A stretch of DNA of 64,000 bases, from positions 4,898,001 through 4,962,000 of the forward strand of contig NZ_AP022619.1 in assembly GCF_010731655.1 (NCBI RefSeq). The letters run 5' to 3'. A program made the translations under genes and the position numbers. The notes beneath the pieces were generated by a model. The model had not been told where the DNA came from and did not search any database. It saw only the letters and a program-made list of their open reading frames with translations. The stretch comes from Mycobacterium paraseoulense. Its GTDB lineage: Bacteria; Actinomycetota; Actinomycetes; Mycobacteriales; Mycobacteriaceae. Positions within the stretch are counted from its first letter, which is position 1. Each line of letters starts with the position of its first letter. Below are positions 38,901-54,470 of this stretch, piece after piece.

Positions 38901-40105
38901 AGCACTGGACCCACGCCTTCGACTACGCGCTGATCGGCGGGCCGGGCGACTGGCGGCGCGCCGGCATCCCCTCCCGCAGCGCGCAGTTCTCCCACCCGCT
39001 GCTCGCCGTCGCCGCCGACCGGGCGGCGGGCGGGCTGCCCGCGTCCGGGTCGCTGTTAACCGTGGAGCCCGCCGACGGGGTGCAGCTGGCCGCGCTCAAG
39101 GCTGCGGGCAACCCACTCGCGGCGGGCCGCGCCCGGCCGGTCGACCCCGACACGGTGGCGCTGCGCCTGGTGGAAACCGCGGGGGCGGGCGCCAGCGTCG
39201 TGATCGGCTCCGACGTCGGCACGGTCGGCCGCTTGGGCGGCGCCGACCTACTCGAAAACCCGCGCGACGCCGCGCGCCCGCTCGAGCTGCATGGGTATGA
39301 GGTGGCCACCGTGCTGGCCCGCATCGAGGTGCCCCGCGCGCCGGCGGCGCCGCACGCGCCGGCCCCGCACGCCGAACCCGCTCAGCCCCTGTACGCGCGG
39401 TACTGGCTGCACAACCGGGGCCCCGCGCCGCTCGGCGGGCTGCCCGCCGTCGCCCATCTGCATCCCGCGCGCGTGAGCGCCGAGCCGGGCGACGAGGTCG
39501 CGATGCGGCTCACCGCGGCCAGCGACTGCACCGACGCCATCCTGACCGGGACGGTCACCCTGGTCTGCCCGCCGGGGTGGTCGGCCAAGCCCGACGAGCT
39601 GCCCCTCACGCTGCGCCGCGGCGACTACCGGGAGGCCGACGTGGCCGTTTCGGTGCCCGCCCGCGCCACGCCGGGCCTGTACCCGGTCCGGGCCCAGCTC
39701 CGCGTCACCGGGGAGGGGCTCCCGGCGGCGTGGCGACAGACGGTCGAGGATGTGTGCCTGGTCGAGGTCGGCGCGTGCGAGGAGGCGGAGCCGATCTACC
39801 TCGTCGACGGGCCGGCCGACGTGGAGCTGACCGCCGGCGAAACGGGCGCGCTGACCGTCCGGGTGGGCAGCCACGCCGGGGCGGAGCTGGCGCTCGAGGC
39901 GCATCTGATCAGCCCGTGGGGCACGTGGGAGTGGCTGGGCCCGGCCGCGGTGGGCGGGGTGCTGCCCGCCCGCGGCGCGGCCGACCTCAGCTTCGAGGTG
40001 GCTCCCCCGGACTGGCTGGAGCCGGGACGGTGGTGGGCCCTGATCCGGGTCGGCTGCGCCGGTCGCCTGCTCTACACCCCGGCCGTGCAGGTGAGCGTGA
40101 CATGA
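35933..40105 (+). CDS. GH38 alpha-mannosidase, Rv0648-like
   Basis: A 1390-residue zinc-dependent retaining alpha-mannosidase of family 38. The amino catalytic domain has the metal motif SHFHYDPVWW (His102, Asp104), QLDVFGHDPQFPGL with the nucleophile Asp227, and AYGAHHDGITGSESD with a further metal-site histidine. Long beta-rich domains follow, and the tail from about residue 1190 looks like extra immunoglobulin-like domains. From memory it is longer than the M. tuberculosis homologue (about 1215). No signal peptide is visible, so it probably acts in the cytoplasm. Its stop overlaps the next ATG, and with the ROK kinase downstream it suggests glycan recycling. Confidence 0.94.
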   Translation: MQLVSAHSTELFVGPPDAPLQLARVTVSAAAGPTPVRVEGDGLSGTAVAGAGEEVVEVPVRVDRPVAGQRRAARALAGGAAQPFAFVVAEPGWTMFMVSHFHYDPVWWNTQGAYTSEWTEDPPGRARQTNGFELVHAHLEMARRESEYKFVLAEVDYLKPYWDTRPEDRADLRRFIAQGRVEVMGGTYNEPNTNLTSPETTIRNLVHGMGFQRDVLGADPATAWQLDVFGHDPQFPGLAADAGLTSSSWARGPHHQWGPALGGGDVERMQFSSEFEWIAPSGRGLLTHYMPAHYSAGWWMDSATSVAEAEDATLELFEQLKKVALTRNVLLPVGTDYTPPNKWVTAIHRDWAARYTWPRFVCALPREFFAAVRAELAERGRAPSPQTRDMNPIYTGKDVSYIDTKQANRAAENAALEAERFAVFAGLLTGAEYPQAALAKAWVQLAYGAHHDGITGSESDQVYLDLLTGWRDAWELGRATRDAALALLSSAVGGDVIVWNPLAQPRTDIVTARLDPPPGAGVRVLDADGRELPAHVEHDGRSVTWLARDVPSLGWRAYRLVPDARPTGWEPAPGPAIANEHYRLEVDPARGGGVVSLVSDGRELIADGRVGNELAVYEEYAAHPTQAEGPWHLLPNGPVVCSSGSRAQARAYHGPLGQRLVVTGRIGTVLRYTQTLTLWRGVPRVDCRTTIDDFTGADRLVRLRWPCPVPGAMPVSEVGDAVIGRGFALLHDGPESVDTAQHPWTLDNPAYGWFGLSSAVRVRVGTPHSRAVRAVSVAEVVSPDEAVSAPLARGLMVALVRAGVTATCSGADRPRYGDLDVDSNLPDARIALGGPARNAFTSAVLAQADPVYAEELDRQLAAEGRARVWVPAATPLTAAWVPGADLRAVRALPVLVIAGRDEDSLAAAIAAVADDLGDAEVVVTQRAPAETGEFEDRTVALLNRGVPSFAVDAEGTLHTALLRSCTGWPSGIWIDEPRRTAPDGSNFQLQHWTHAFDYALIGGPGDWRRAGIPSRSAQFSHPLLAVAADRAAGGLPASGSLLTVEPADGVQLAALKAAGNPLAAGRARPVDPDTVALRLVETAGAGASVVIGSDVGTVGRLGGADLLENPRDAARPLELHGYEVATVLARIEVPRAPAAPHAPAPHAEPAQPLYARYWLHNRGPAPLGGLPAVAHLHPARVSAEPGDEVAMRLTAASDCTDAILTGTVTLVCPPGWSAKPDELPLTLRRGDYREADVAVSVPARATPGLYPVRAQLRVTGEGLPAAWRQTVEDVCLVEVGACEEAEPIYLVDGPADVELTAGETGALTVRVGSHAGAELALEAHLISPWGTWEWLGPAAVGGVLPARGAADLSFEVAPPDWLEPGRWWALIRVGCAGRLLYTPAVQVSVT

Positions 40106-40710
40106 GCGTCATCGCGACGGTTGCCGGGATCGCGCTCCGGGTCGACGAGGTCGACGCGGCCGAGGCGCGTTTGCGCGCCCGACCGGGCGCGGCCGCGTTG
40201 CCGGCCCGCGGCACCGGGGAGGGACGCCAGCTGCGGCGCTGGCTGACCCAGCTGATGGTGACCGAGCGGGTCGTCGCCGCCGAGGCCGACGCGCGCGGCC
40301 TGAGCGGGCGGGGCGCGCCGAGCGAGGCCGAGCTGCTGCCCGATGCGACGGCCCGCCTGGAGCTCGGCAGCGTCGCCGCGGCGGCGCTGGCCGACCCCCG
40401 CGCGCGGGCGCTGTTCGCCGATGTCACCGCCGGGGTGCGGGTCCCCGACGACGAGGTGGCCGCCTACCACGCCCGCAACCCGCTGCGATTCGCCGAACCG
40501 CGCCGCGAGGGGCACGGCTGGCGGGTCCCGCCGGTCGCCCCGCCGCTGGACGACGTGCGGCCGGCGATCGCCGACCATCTGCTAGGCGCCGCGCGCCGAC
40601 GCGCCTTCCGCGTCTGGCTGGACGCGCGGCGGGCCGAGCTGGTGCGGCTCGCTCCGGGCTACGAGCATCCCGGTGACCCCCGCCAACCCGACAACGTCCA
40701 CCGGCACTGA
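40102..40710 (+). CDS. Conserved mycobacterial protein, Rv0649-type
   Basis: A 202-residue, Ala/Arg-rich protein at the position of Rv0649, which has been labelled a possible malonyl-CoA transacylase (FabD2). I see no GXSXG acyltransferase motif, so that label looks doubtful. The helical arrangement with DDEVAAYHARNPLRFAEP and the tail AFRVWLDARRAELVRLAPGY recall SurA/PpiC-type chaperone segments, but the isomerase domain is missing. It overlaps the mannosidase by four bases (ATGA) and the ROK kinase starts five bases later, so all three are co-expressed. Function unknown. Confidence 0.75.
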   Translation: MSVIATVAGIALRVDEVDAAEARLRARPGAAALPARGTGEGRQLRRWLTQLMVTERVVAAEADARGLSGRGAPSEAELLPDATARLELGSVAAAALADPRARALFADVTAGVRVPDDEVAAYHARNPLRFAEPRREGHGWRVPPVAPPLDDVRPAIADHLLGAARRRAFRVWLDARRAELVRLAPGYEHPGDPRQPDNVHRH

Positions 40711-40715
40711 TCGCG

Positions 40716-41624
40716 ATGCTCACCCTCTGCCTGGACATCGGCGGCACCAAGATCGCCGCCGGCCTCGCCGATCCCGACGGCGCGCTGGTGCACACCGCGA
40801 TCCGCCCGACGCCGCGCGGCGGCACGGCGGAGGAAGTCTGGGCCGCGGTCGCCGCGACGATCGCCGACGCGCTGCGCGCGGCCGGCGGCGCGGTCGCCGC
40901 GGTGGGCATCGGCTCGGCCGGTCCGATCGACCTGCACCGCGGAACCGTCAGCCCCATCAACATCGGGGGATGGCAAGGCTTTCCGCTGCGCGACCGGGTG
41001 GCGGCCGCGGTGCCGGGCGTGCCCGTACGGCTCGGCGGCGACGGCGTGTGCATGGCGCTGGGTGAGCACTGGCGCGGCGCGGGGCGCGGCGCGGACTTCC
41101 TGCTGGGCATGGTGGTGTCCACCGGCGTGGGCGGCGGACTGGTGCTCGGCGGCGTCCCCTACACCGGCCGCACCGGCAACGCCGGTCACGTCGGGCACGT
41201 GGTGGTGGAGGACGGCGGTCCGCCCTGCGTGTGCGGCGGTCGCGGCTGTGTCGAGGCCATCGCGTCGGGACCGTCGATGGTGCGCTGGGCGCGGGCCAAC
41301 GGCTGGTCCGCGCCGCCCGCCGCGGGCGCCCGGGAGCTGGCCGCCGCGGCGGCGGCCGGGGATCGGGTGGCGGCGCAGGCCTTCCGCCGGGGGGCTACTG
41401 CGCTCGGGGCCATGATCGCGTCGGTCGGCGCCGTCTGCGACCTTGACCTCGTCATCATCGGGGGTGGCGTGGCCAATGCCGGAAACCTGCTCTTCGACTC
41501 GTTGCGAGAGAAGCTGGCCGAGTACGCCAGGCTGGACTTTCTGGCCGGTCTGCGGGTGGTGCCCGCCGAACTCGGCGGCGACGCCGGGCTGGTCGGCGCT
41601 GCCCGGCTGGCAGGCCTCGGCTGA
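40716..41624 (+). CDS. ROK-family sugar kinase (glucokinase), Rv0650-like
   Basis: A 302-residue ROK-family kinase, probably phosphorylating glucose or mannose with ATP. The ATP motif LDIGGTKIAAGL is at residues 6-17. STGVGGGLVLGG, the sugar-binding and zinc motif GNAGHVGHVVV, and CVCGGRGCVEAIASG (zinc cysteines) are all complete, as is the carboxyl IIGGGVANAG. The kinase is the last gene of the mannosidase operon. Use of mannose released by the GH38 enzyme is an attractive inference but the motifs do not decide the sugar. Confidence 0.92.
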   Translation: MLTLCLDIGGTKIAAGLADPDGALVHTAIRPTPRGGTAEEVWAAVAATIADALRAAGGAVAAVGIGSAGPIDLHRGTVSPINIGGWQGFPLRDRVAAAVPGVPVRLGGDGVCMALGEHWRGAGRGADFLLGMVVSTGVGGGLVLGGVPYTGRTGNAGHVGHVVVEDGGPPCVCGGRGCVEAIASGPSMVRWARANGWSAPPAAGARELAAAAAAGDRVAAQAFRRGATALGAMIASVGAVCDLDLVIIGGGVANAGNLLFDSLREKLAEYARLDFLAGLRVVPAELGGDAGLVGAARLAGLG

Positions 41625-41668
41625 CCACCGCGGTCAGCTCGGCCGCCACCCCACGGCCGCCGTTTTGG

Positions 41669-41694
41669 TTGACTGGGGCGGGCCAGGCTATCCT
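41669..41694 (+). promoter_or_regulatory. Possible rplJL promoter
   Basis: TTGACT (41669-41674) and TATCCT (41689-41694) lie upstream of the L10 leader. The 14-base spacing is short for sigma-A, so the -10 box is more convincing than the -35. An alternative -35, TTGGTT four bases upstream, would give an 18-base spacer. Confidence 0.35.
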
Positions 41695-41709
41695 GGTGGC
41701 CGATCCACC

Positions 41710-41912
41710 GAAGACCGTCGGTCACCGAGAAATCGGTTGAAGGTCCGGGAGCATCCCGGCGGCCCACGCAGGAGGACGAGGCAGCAGCGCCGGCACGCGC
41801 CGGCGTTTTTCACGCCCCGGCCGCTTCCTGCGCCGGGGCGTACTTCGTTTCCAGGCGTTCCTCTGGTGATCGCAGACGACACGTCGCATGGCTTTCACTT
41901 CAGGAGGTATGC
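41710..41912 (+). ncRNA. Ribosomal protein L10 leader with attenuator-like hairpin
   Basis: The ~200-base untranslated region before rplJ is the place where the L10-L12 complex binds and represses its own mRNA. It contains a hairpin CGCCGGC/GCCGGCG (41788-41805) followed directly by five Ts, which is a canonical intrinsic terminator inside the leader. A second perfect 8-bp hairpin, CGCCCCGG/CCGGGGCG (41813-41840), follows at once. The arrangement suggests transcription attenuation. The L10-binding kink-turn itself I cannot verify by eye. AGGAGG (41902-41907) precedes the rplJ ATG. Confidence 0.7.
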
Positions 41913-42533
41913 ATGGCCAGGGCTGACAAAGCCACCGCCGTTGCCGACATCGCCGAGCAGTTCAGGGAGGCGACCGCGACCCTGATCACCGAGTACCGCG
42001 GTCTGACCGTGGCCAACCTGGCCGAGCTGCGCCGGTCGCTCAGCGGATCGGCCACCTACTCGGTGGCCAAGAACACGCTGATCAAGCGGGCGGCGTCCGA
42101 GGCGGGCGTCGAAGGTCTCGACGAACTGTTCGCCGGGCCCACCGCCATCGCGTTCGTCACCGGGGAGCCGGTCGACGCCGCCAAGGCCATCAAGACCTTC
42201 GCCAAGGACAACAAGGCGCTGGTCATCAAGGGCGGCTACATGGACGGCCGCGCCCTTACGGTGGCCGAGGTCGAGCGCATCGCCGACCTGGAATCGCGCG
42301 AGGTGCTGCTGGCCAAGCTGGCCGGCGCGATGAAGGGCAACCTCGCCAAGGCGGCCGGCCTGTTCAACGCCCCCGCCTCGCAGGTCGCGCGCCTCGCGGC
42401 CGCGCTGCAGGAGAAGAAGGCCGCGGAAGGCCCCGCCCCTGCCGCAGAACCCGCACCAGCGGCGGAAGCCGCCCCGGAACCAGCTTCGGAAACACCCACT
42501 GAGGCTCCGGAAGCCCCGGCCGAAGCCGAATAA
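41913..42533 (+). CDS. rplJ: 50S ribosomal protein L10
   Basis: L10 anchors the L12 dimers of the ribosomal stalk. The 206-residue protein has the standard RNA-binding domain ([35 protein letters not shown]) and the helical L12-binding region. The tail from about residue 173 is an Ala/Pro/Glu-rich extension, longer than in the ~178-residue M. tuberculosis protein as I recall it. A strong AGGAGG site supports the ATG. It is followed by rplL after 35 bases. Confidence 0.97.
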   Translation: MARADKATAVADIAEQFREATATLITEYRGLTVANLAELRRSLSGSATYSVAKNTLIKRAASEAGVEGLDELFAGPTAIAFVTGEPVDAAKAIKTFAKDNKALVIKGGYMDGRALTVAEVERIADLESREVLLAKLAGAMKGNLAKAAGLFNAPASQVARLAAALQEKKAAEGPAPAAEPAPAAEAAPEPASETPTEAPEAPAEAE

Positions 42534-42568
42534 CCCTAACCCCGGAAATCAGGAAGGACCCACACACC

Positions 42569-42961
42569 ATGGCGAAAATGTCTACCGACGACCTGCTCGA
42601 CGCCTTCAAGGAAATGACCCTGTTGGAGCTCTCCGACTTCGTCAAGAAGTTCGAGGAGACCTTCGAGGTCACCGCGGCCGCTCCGGTCGCCGTCGCCGCG
42701 GCCGGCCCGGCCGCCGGTGGCGCCCCCGCCGAGGCCGCCGAGGAACAGTCCGAGTTCGACGTCATCCTCGAGGCCGCCGGCGACAAGAAGATCGGCGTCA
42801 TCAAGGTGGTCCGCGAGATCGTCTCCGGCCTGGGCCTCAAGGAGGCCAAGGACTTGGTCGACGGCGCTCCCAAGCCGCTGCTGGAGAAGGTCGCCAAGGA
42901 GGCCGCCGACGAGGCCAAGGCCAAGCTGGAAGCCGCCGGCGCCACCGTCACCGTCAAGTAG
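42569..42961 (+). CDS. rplL: 50S ribosomal protein L7/L12
   Basis: The stalk protein that recruits translational GTPases. The 130-residue protein shows the amino-terminal dimerisation domain ([20 protein letters not shown]), an Ala/Pro/Gly hinge, and the carboxyl factor-binding domain ([34 protein letters not shown]). It ends ten bases before a strong terminator. Confidence 0.98.
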   Translation: MAKMSTDDLLDAFKEMTLLELSDFVKKFEETFEVTAAAPVAVAAAGPAAGGAPAEAAEEQSEFDVILEAAGDKKIGVIKVVREIVSGLGLKEAKDLVDGAPKPLLEKVAKEAADEAKAKLEAAGATVTVK

Positions 42962-42970
42962 CTCTATGTC

Positions 42971-43010
42971 GAAAACCCCCGGGACCGACCTGCAACTCCC
43001 GGGGGTTTTC
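42971..43010 (+). terminator. Intrinsic terminator after rplL
   Basis: A perfect 13-bp stem GAAAACCCCCGGG/CCCGGGGGTTTTC with a 14-base loop. The stem itself ends in TTTTC on the plus strand and, by symmetry, on the minus strand, so it can stop both rplJL and the convergent TetR gene, which ends at 43017. Confidence 0.9.
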
Positions 43011-43016
43011 GCGTGC

Positions 43017-43715
43017 TCAGCCCCGCATCGCCGATTGCAGCGATTGCGCCACCCGCTCGGGTGAGTCGCCCAGCGCCACAAGCAGGTTCGAATTCATCGA
43101 CGCCAGCAGCGGCAGCACGGCGGCGCCGTCGTGACCGTAGTAACCGGCCAGCTCCAGCATCACGAACCCGTGGACCATGGCCCAGAACTGGGCGGCGGTG
43201 GCCACCACCGCCGCGTCGTCGTGCGCCGAGCCCGCGTCGATCCGGCCCGCCAGCATGCACCGACGCACCCCCCGCACCACGTGCGCGAAGCTGGGAATGT
43301 GCTGGTCGATCTCGGCGACCGTCAGCGTCAACACGTTGCCGGCCGGGGCGTTGATGCCGTGCGCGCTCGTGCTGCCGAACATCAGCCGGTACATGTGCCG
43401 GTGCTTGATGGCGTAGCGCCGGTAGGCCGCGCCGGTCGCGAACAGGTCGGCGACCGGGTCGGCGGTCTGCGGCACCGTCAGCGCGGTGTCGAACTGCCGC
43501 AGCCCCTCCGCGGCCACCTCGGCGATCAGCCCGCGCATCCCGCCGAAATGCGTGTACACGGCCATGGTCGACGTTCCGGCCGCGCCGGCGACCTTGCGGG
43601 TCTGCAGCGCGTCGGGCCCGTGCTCGTTCAGCAGGTCGACCGCGGCGGACAGCATCTCCTCGCGGACGCCGCGCTGCCCGGCGGGCGCCGCACGCGAGCT
43701 CGCTTCTGAAGTCAT
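43017..43715 (-). CDS. TetR-family transcriptional regulator, Rv0653c-like
   Basis: A 232-residue TetR-type repressor. The DNA-binding helix-turn-helix is at about residues 15-60 (REEMLSAAVDLLNEHGPDAL, TRKVAGAAGTSTMAVYTHFG), and the rest is a helical ligand-binding domain. It is divergent from the carotenoid-oxygenase gene, and a 24-bp palindrome lies in the 71-base gap, so it most likely represses both genes. I start at the ATG at 43715 because AGAGG sits nine bases upstream; an ATG three codons earlier has that site directly against it. Confidence 0.92.
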   Translation of the reverse strand: MTSEASSRAAPAGQRGVREEMLSAAVDLLNEHGPDALQTRKVAGAAGTSTMAVYTHFGGMRGLIAEVAAEGLRQFDTALTVPQTADPVADLFATGAAYRRYAIKHRHMYRLMFGSTSAHGINAPAGNVLTLTVAEIDQHIPSFAHVVRGVRRCMLAGRIDAGSAHDDAAVVATAAQFWAMVHGFVMLELAGYYGHDGAAVLPLLASMNSNLLVALGDSPERVAQSLQSAMRG

Positions 43716-43750
43716 CGTTGCCATCCTCTCATCCGCGGCGTACGGTACCA

Positions 43751-43774
43751 ATAACAACGTCATAACGATGTTAT
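43751..43774. promoter_or_regulatory. TetR operator candidate between divergent genes
   Basis: An inverted repeat with half-sites ATAACAACGT and ACGATGTTAT around four bases; 20 of 24 positions are symmetric. It is an AT-rich island in GC-rich DNA and ends exactly where the AGGAG ribosome binding site of the oxygenase gene begins. Bound repressor would block the oxygenase transcript and probably the regulator's own. Confidence 0.75.
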
Positions 43775-43786
43775 AGGAGCTCAGAA

Positions 43787-45268
43787 ATGACCTCGCTGCA
43801 AACCGCCGAAACCTCGAATCCTTATCTGGAGGGCTTGCTGGCGCCGGTGAGCGCCGAAGTGACCGCCACCGATCTGCCGGTCACCGGGCACCTTCCGGAG
43901 CACCTCGACGGGCGCTATCTGCGCAACGGGCCCAACCCGGCCGAGGAGGTCGACCCGGCGACCTATCACTGGTTCAGCGGCGACGGGATGGTGCACGGCG
44001 TCGCGCTGCGCGACGGCAAGGCCCGGTGGTACCGCAACCGCTGGGTGCGCAGCCTGTCGGTGTGCGCCGCCCTCGGCGAGCCGGTGCCGGGGCGGCTCGA
44101 TCCGCGGGCGGGCATGCTCTCGCTGGGCGCCAACACCAACGCCCTGACCCACGCCGGACGCACCTTGGCGCTGGTCGAGGGCGGGGTGGCCAACTACGAG
44201 TTGACCGACGAGCTGGAAACCATCGGGACGTGCGACTTCGACGGCACCCTGGCCGGCGGCTACACCGCTCACCCGCACCGCGATCCGCGCACCGGCGAAT
44301 TGCACGCCGTCTCTTACTCATTCGCCCGCGGGCGGACCGTGCAGTACTCGGTGATCGACACCGAGGGCCGCGCCCGTCGCACGGTCGACATCGAGGTCTC
44401 CGGGTCGCCGATGATGCACGACTTCTCGCTGACCGACTCCTACGTCGTCGTCTACGACCTGCCGGTGACGTTCGACCCGATGCAGGTGCTGCCGGTCTCA
44501 ATCCCCCGTTGGCTCGGCCTGCCGGCCCGGCTGGCGATGCAGTCGCTGATCGGGCGCGTGCGGGTCCCTGGCCCGATCAGCGCGATGATGAACCGCAGCC
44601 CGAAGCATTCCGACCGGATGCCGTACGCGTGGGACCCCGACTACCCGGCGCGCATCGGGGTGATGCCCCGCGAGGGCGGCAACTCCGACGTCCGCTGGTT
44701 CGCCATCGAGCCCTGCTACGTCTACCACCCGCTCAACGCCTACTCCGAGATGCGGAGCGGGGCCGAGGTTTTGGTGCTCGACGTGGTGCGCTACTCGCGG
44801 ATGTTCGACCGCGACCGGCGCGGGCCCGGCGAGACCTCGCCGACGCTGGACCGCTGGACCGTCAACCTGGCGACGGGCGCGGTGAGCGCCGAATGCCGCG
44901 ACGATCAGCCGCAGGAATTTCCCCGGATCAACGAGCACCGGCTCGGCGGGGCGCACCGGTTCGGCTACACCGTCGGCGCGTACTTCGCCGGAGGCGCCTC
45001 CGCGCTGTACAAGCACGACTACGCGACGGGCGGCCGCGCGGTCGCGCCGCTCGACCCCGACCTTTTGCTCGGCGAGATGTCCTTTGTGCCCAACCCCGGC
45101 GCCGGCTCCGAGGACGACGGCATCTTGATGGGCTACGGCTATCACCGCGGCCGCGACGAAGGCCAGCTGGTGTTGCTGGACGCCGCGACGCTCGAGTCGG
45201 TGGCTACCGTGCATCTGCCGCAACGGGTGCCGATGGGCTTCCACGGCAATTGGGCGCCCATTGGCTAA
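43787..45268 (+). CDS. Carotenoid cleavage oxygenase family protein, Rv0654-like
   Basis: A 493-residue iron(II) dioxygenase of the carotenoid oxygenase/RPE65 family, which cleaves double bonds in carotenoids, apocarotenoids or stilbenes; the M. tuberculosis homologue is reported to cleave carotenoids. The four iron-binding histidines sit in TAHPHRDPRTGE, SPMMHDFSLTDSYVV, PCYVYHPLNAY and PMGFHGNWAP at the carboxyl end. The amino end has RNGPNP and YHWFSGDGMVHG, both family marks. It has AGGAG eight bases upstream and starts 13 bases after the palindrome, so TetR control is likely. Confidence 0.94.
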   Translation: MTSLQTAETSNPYLEGLLAPVSAEVTATDLPVTGHLPEHLDGRYLRNGPNPAEEVDPATYHWFSGDGMVHGVALRDGKARWYRNRWVRSLSVCAALGEPVPGRLDPRAGMLSLGANTNALTHAGRTLALVEGGVANYELTDELETIGTCDFDGTLAGGYTAHPHRDPRTGELHAVSYSFARGRTVQYSVIDTEGRARRTVDIEVSGSPMMHDFSLTDSYVVVYDLPVTFDPMQVLPVSIPRWLGLPARLAMQSLIGRVRVPGPISAMMNRSPKHSDRMPYAWDPDYPARIGVMPREGGNSDVRWFAIEPCYVYHPLNAYSEMRSGAEVLVLDVVRYSRMFDRDRRGPGETSPTLDRWTVNLATGAVSAECRDDQPQEFPRINEHRLGGAHRFGYTVGAYFAGGASALYKHDYATGGRAVAPLDPDLLLGEMSFVPNPGAGSEDDGILMGYGYHRGRDEGQLVLLDAATLESVATVHLPQRVPMGFHGNWAPIG

Positions 45269-45437
45269 CGCGCGTTGAATAGGACGCCCGCCGCCCGCGG
45301 CGGCGGGATCTCAGGTCAGCCAATTTTTGCCGGCTGTGCCGCGCAACCCTGATGCCGCGCAGCAAGCGTGCGCTACAGTGACTCATGCCACATAAAAGGG
45401 CAGGTGGCGGGCTTGAGCGTCGACGGAAGGATCTCCC

Positions 45438-46448
45438 ATGGGTGTCGCTATTGAGGTGAACGGCCTCACGAAGTCCTTCGGGTCGTCGAGGATTTGGGAA
45501 GACGTGACGCTGGAGGTCCCCGCGGGCGAGGTCAGCGTCCTGCTGGGGCCGTCGGGTACCGGCAAATCGGTGTTCCTGAAGTCCCTGATCGGTCTGCTGC
45601 GCCCGGAGCGCGGCTCGGTCGTCATCGACGGCACCGACATCCTGCAGTGCTCGGCCAAGGAGCTCTACGAGATCCGCACGCTGTTCGGCGTGATGTTCCA
45701 GGACGGCGCCCTGTTCGGTTCGATGAACCTCTTCGACAACGCCGCCTTCCCGCTGCGCGAGCACACCAAGAAGAAGGAAGGCGAGATCCGTGACATCGTC
45801 ATGGAGAAGCTGACCATGGTCGGTCTGGGGGGCGACGAGAAGAAGTTCCCCGGTGAGATCTCCGGCGGTATGCGCAAGCGCGCCAGCCTGGCCCGCGCCC
45901 TGGTGATGGACCCGCAGATCATCCTCTGCGACGAGCCGGACTCGGGTCTGGACCCCGTACGCACCGCCTACCTGAGCCAGCTGATCCTCGACATCAACGC
46001 CCAGATCGACGCCACCGTCCTGATCGTCACGCACAACATCAACATCGCCCGCACCGTGCCGGACAACATGGGCATGCTCTTCCGCCGCAAGCTGGTCATG
46101 TTCGGCCCGCGCGAGGTGCTGCTGACCAGCGACGAGCCGGTCGTGCGGCAATTCCTCAACGGCCGCCGCATCGGGCCGATCGGCATGTCCGAGGAGAAGG
46201 ACGAGTCGACCATGGCCGAAGAGCAGGCCGCCCTCGAGGCCGGCCAGCACGCCGGTGGTGTGGAGGAGATCGAAGGGGTGCCGCCGCAGATCGTCGCGTC
46301 GCCGGGGATGCCGGAGCGCAAGGCCGTCGCCCGGCGCCAGGCGCGGGTGCGTGAGATTCTGCACACCCTGCCGCAAAAGGCGCAGGCCGCGATCATCGAC
46401 GACATGGAGGGAACCCACAAGTACCGGGCGCACGAGGTCGGCGACTAG
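45438..46448 (+). CDS. mkl: ABC transporter ATPase Mkl (MceG)
   Basis: Mkl/MceG powers the Mce lipid and cholesterol importers, whose membrane parts are encoded elsewhere. The 336-residue protein has Walker A GPSGTGKS (37-44), a signature ISGGMRKRASLARAL, which differs from LSGGQ as is normal for this family, and Walker B IILCDEPDSGLDP. The last ~90 residues are the Mce-specific extension (NGRRIGPIGMSEEKDES, RRQARVREILHTLPQKAQAA). I start at the ATG at 45438, preceded by GGAAGGA; the M. tuberculosis annotation begins somewhat upstream. Confidence 0.94.
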   Translation: MGVAIEVNGLTKSFGSSRIWEDVTLEVPAGEVSVLLGPSGTGKSVFLKSLIGLLRPERGSVVIDGTDILQCSAKELYEIRTLFGVMFQDGALFGSMNLFDNAAFPLREHTKKKEGEIRDIVMEKLTMVGLGGDEKKFPGEISGGMRKRASLARALVMDPQIILCDEPDSGLDPVRTAYLSQLILDINAQIDATVLIVTHNINIARTVPDNMGMLFRRKLVMFGPREVLLTSDEPVVRQFLNGRRIGPIGMSEEKDESTMAEEQAALEAGQHAGGVEEIEGVPPQIVASPGMPERKAVARRQARVREILHTLPQKAQAAIIDDMEGTHKYRAHEVGD

Positions 46449-50365
<3,917 letters not shown>

Positions 50366-50382
50366 TCAGTTTTAGTTACTAA

Positions 50383-54357
<3,975 letters not shown>

Positions 54358-54362
54358 CCAAG

Positions 54363-54400
54363 AACGAAAAAGCCCCGGGTTCGCCCGGGGCTTTTTCGTT
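54363..54400 (+). terminator. Intrinsic terminator after rpoC
   Basis: A perfect 17-bp stem, AACGAAAAAGCCCCGGG against its complement, closed by a TTCG tetraloop. CTTTTTCG on the plus side supplies the U-tract. Outside it, AACCA and TGGTT extend the pairing with a two-base bulge, reaching the rpoC stop codon. The symmetry allows action in both directions. Confidence 0.95.
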
Positions 54401-54470
54401 TGGTTCCCCGAGTGTGCGGCCAGCTTCACGTTCGGCGGGGCGTGTCCGCGCCCCGCACTACACTGGCCAC

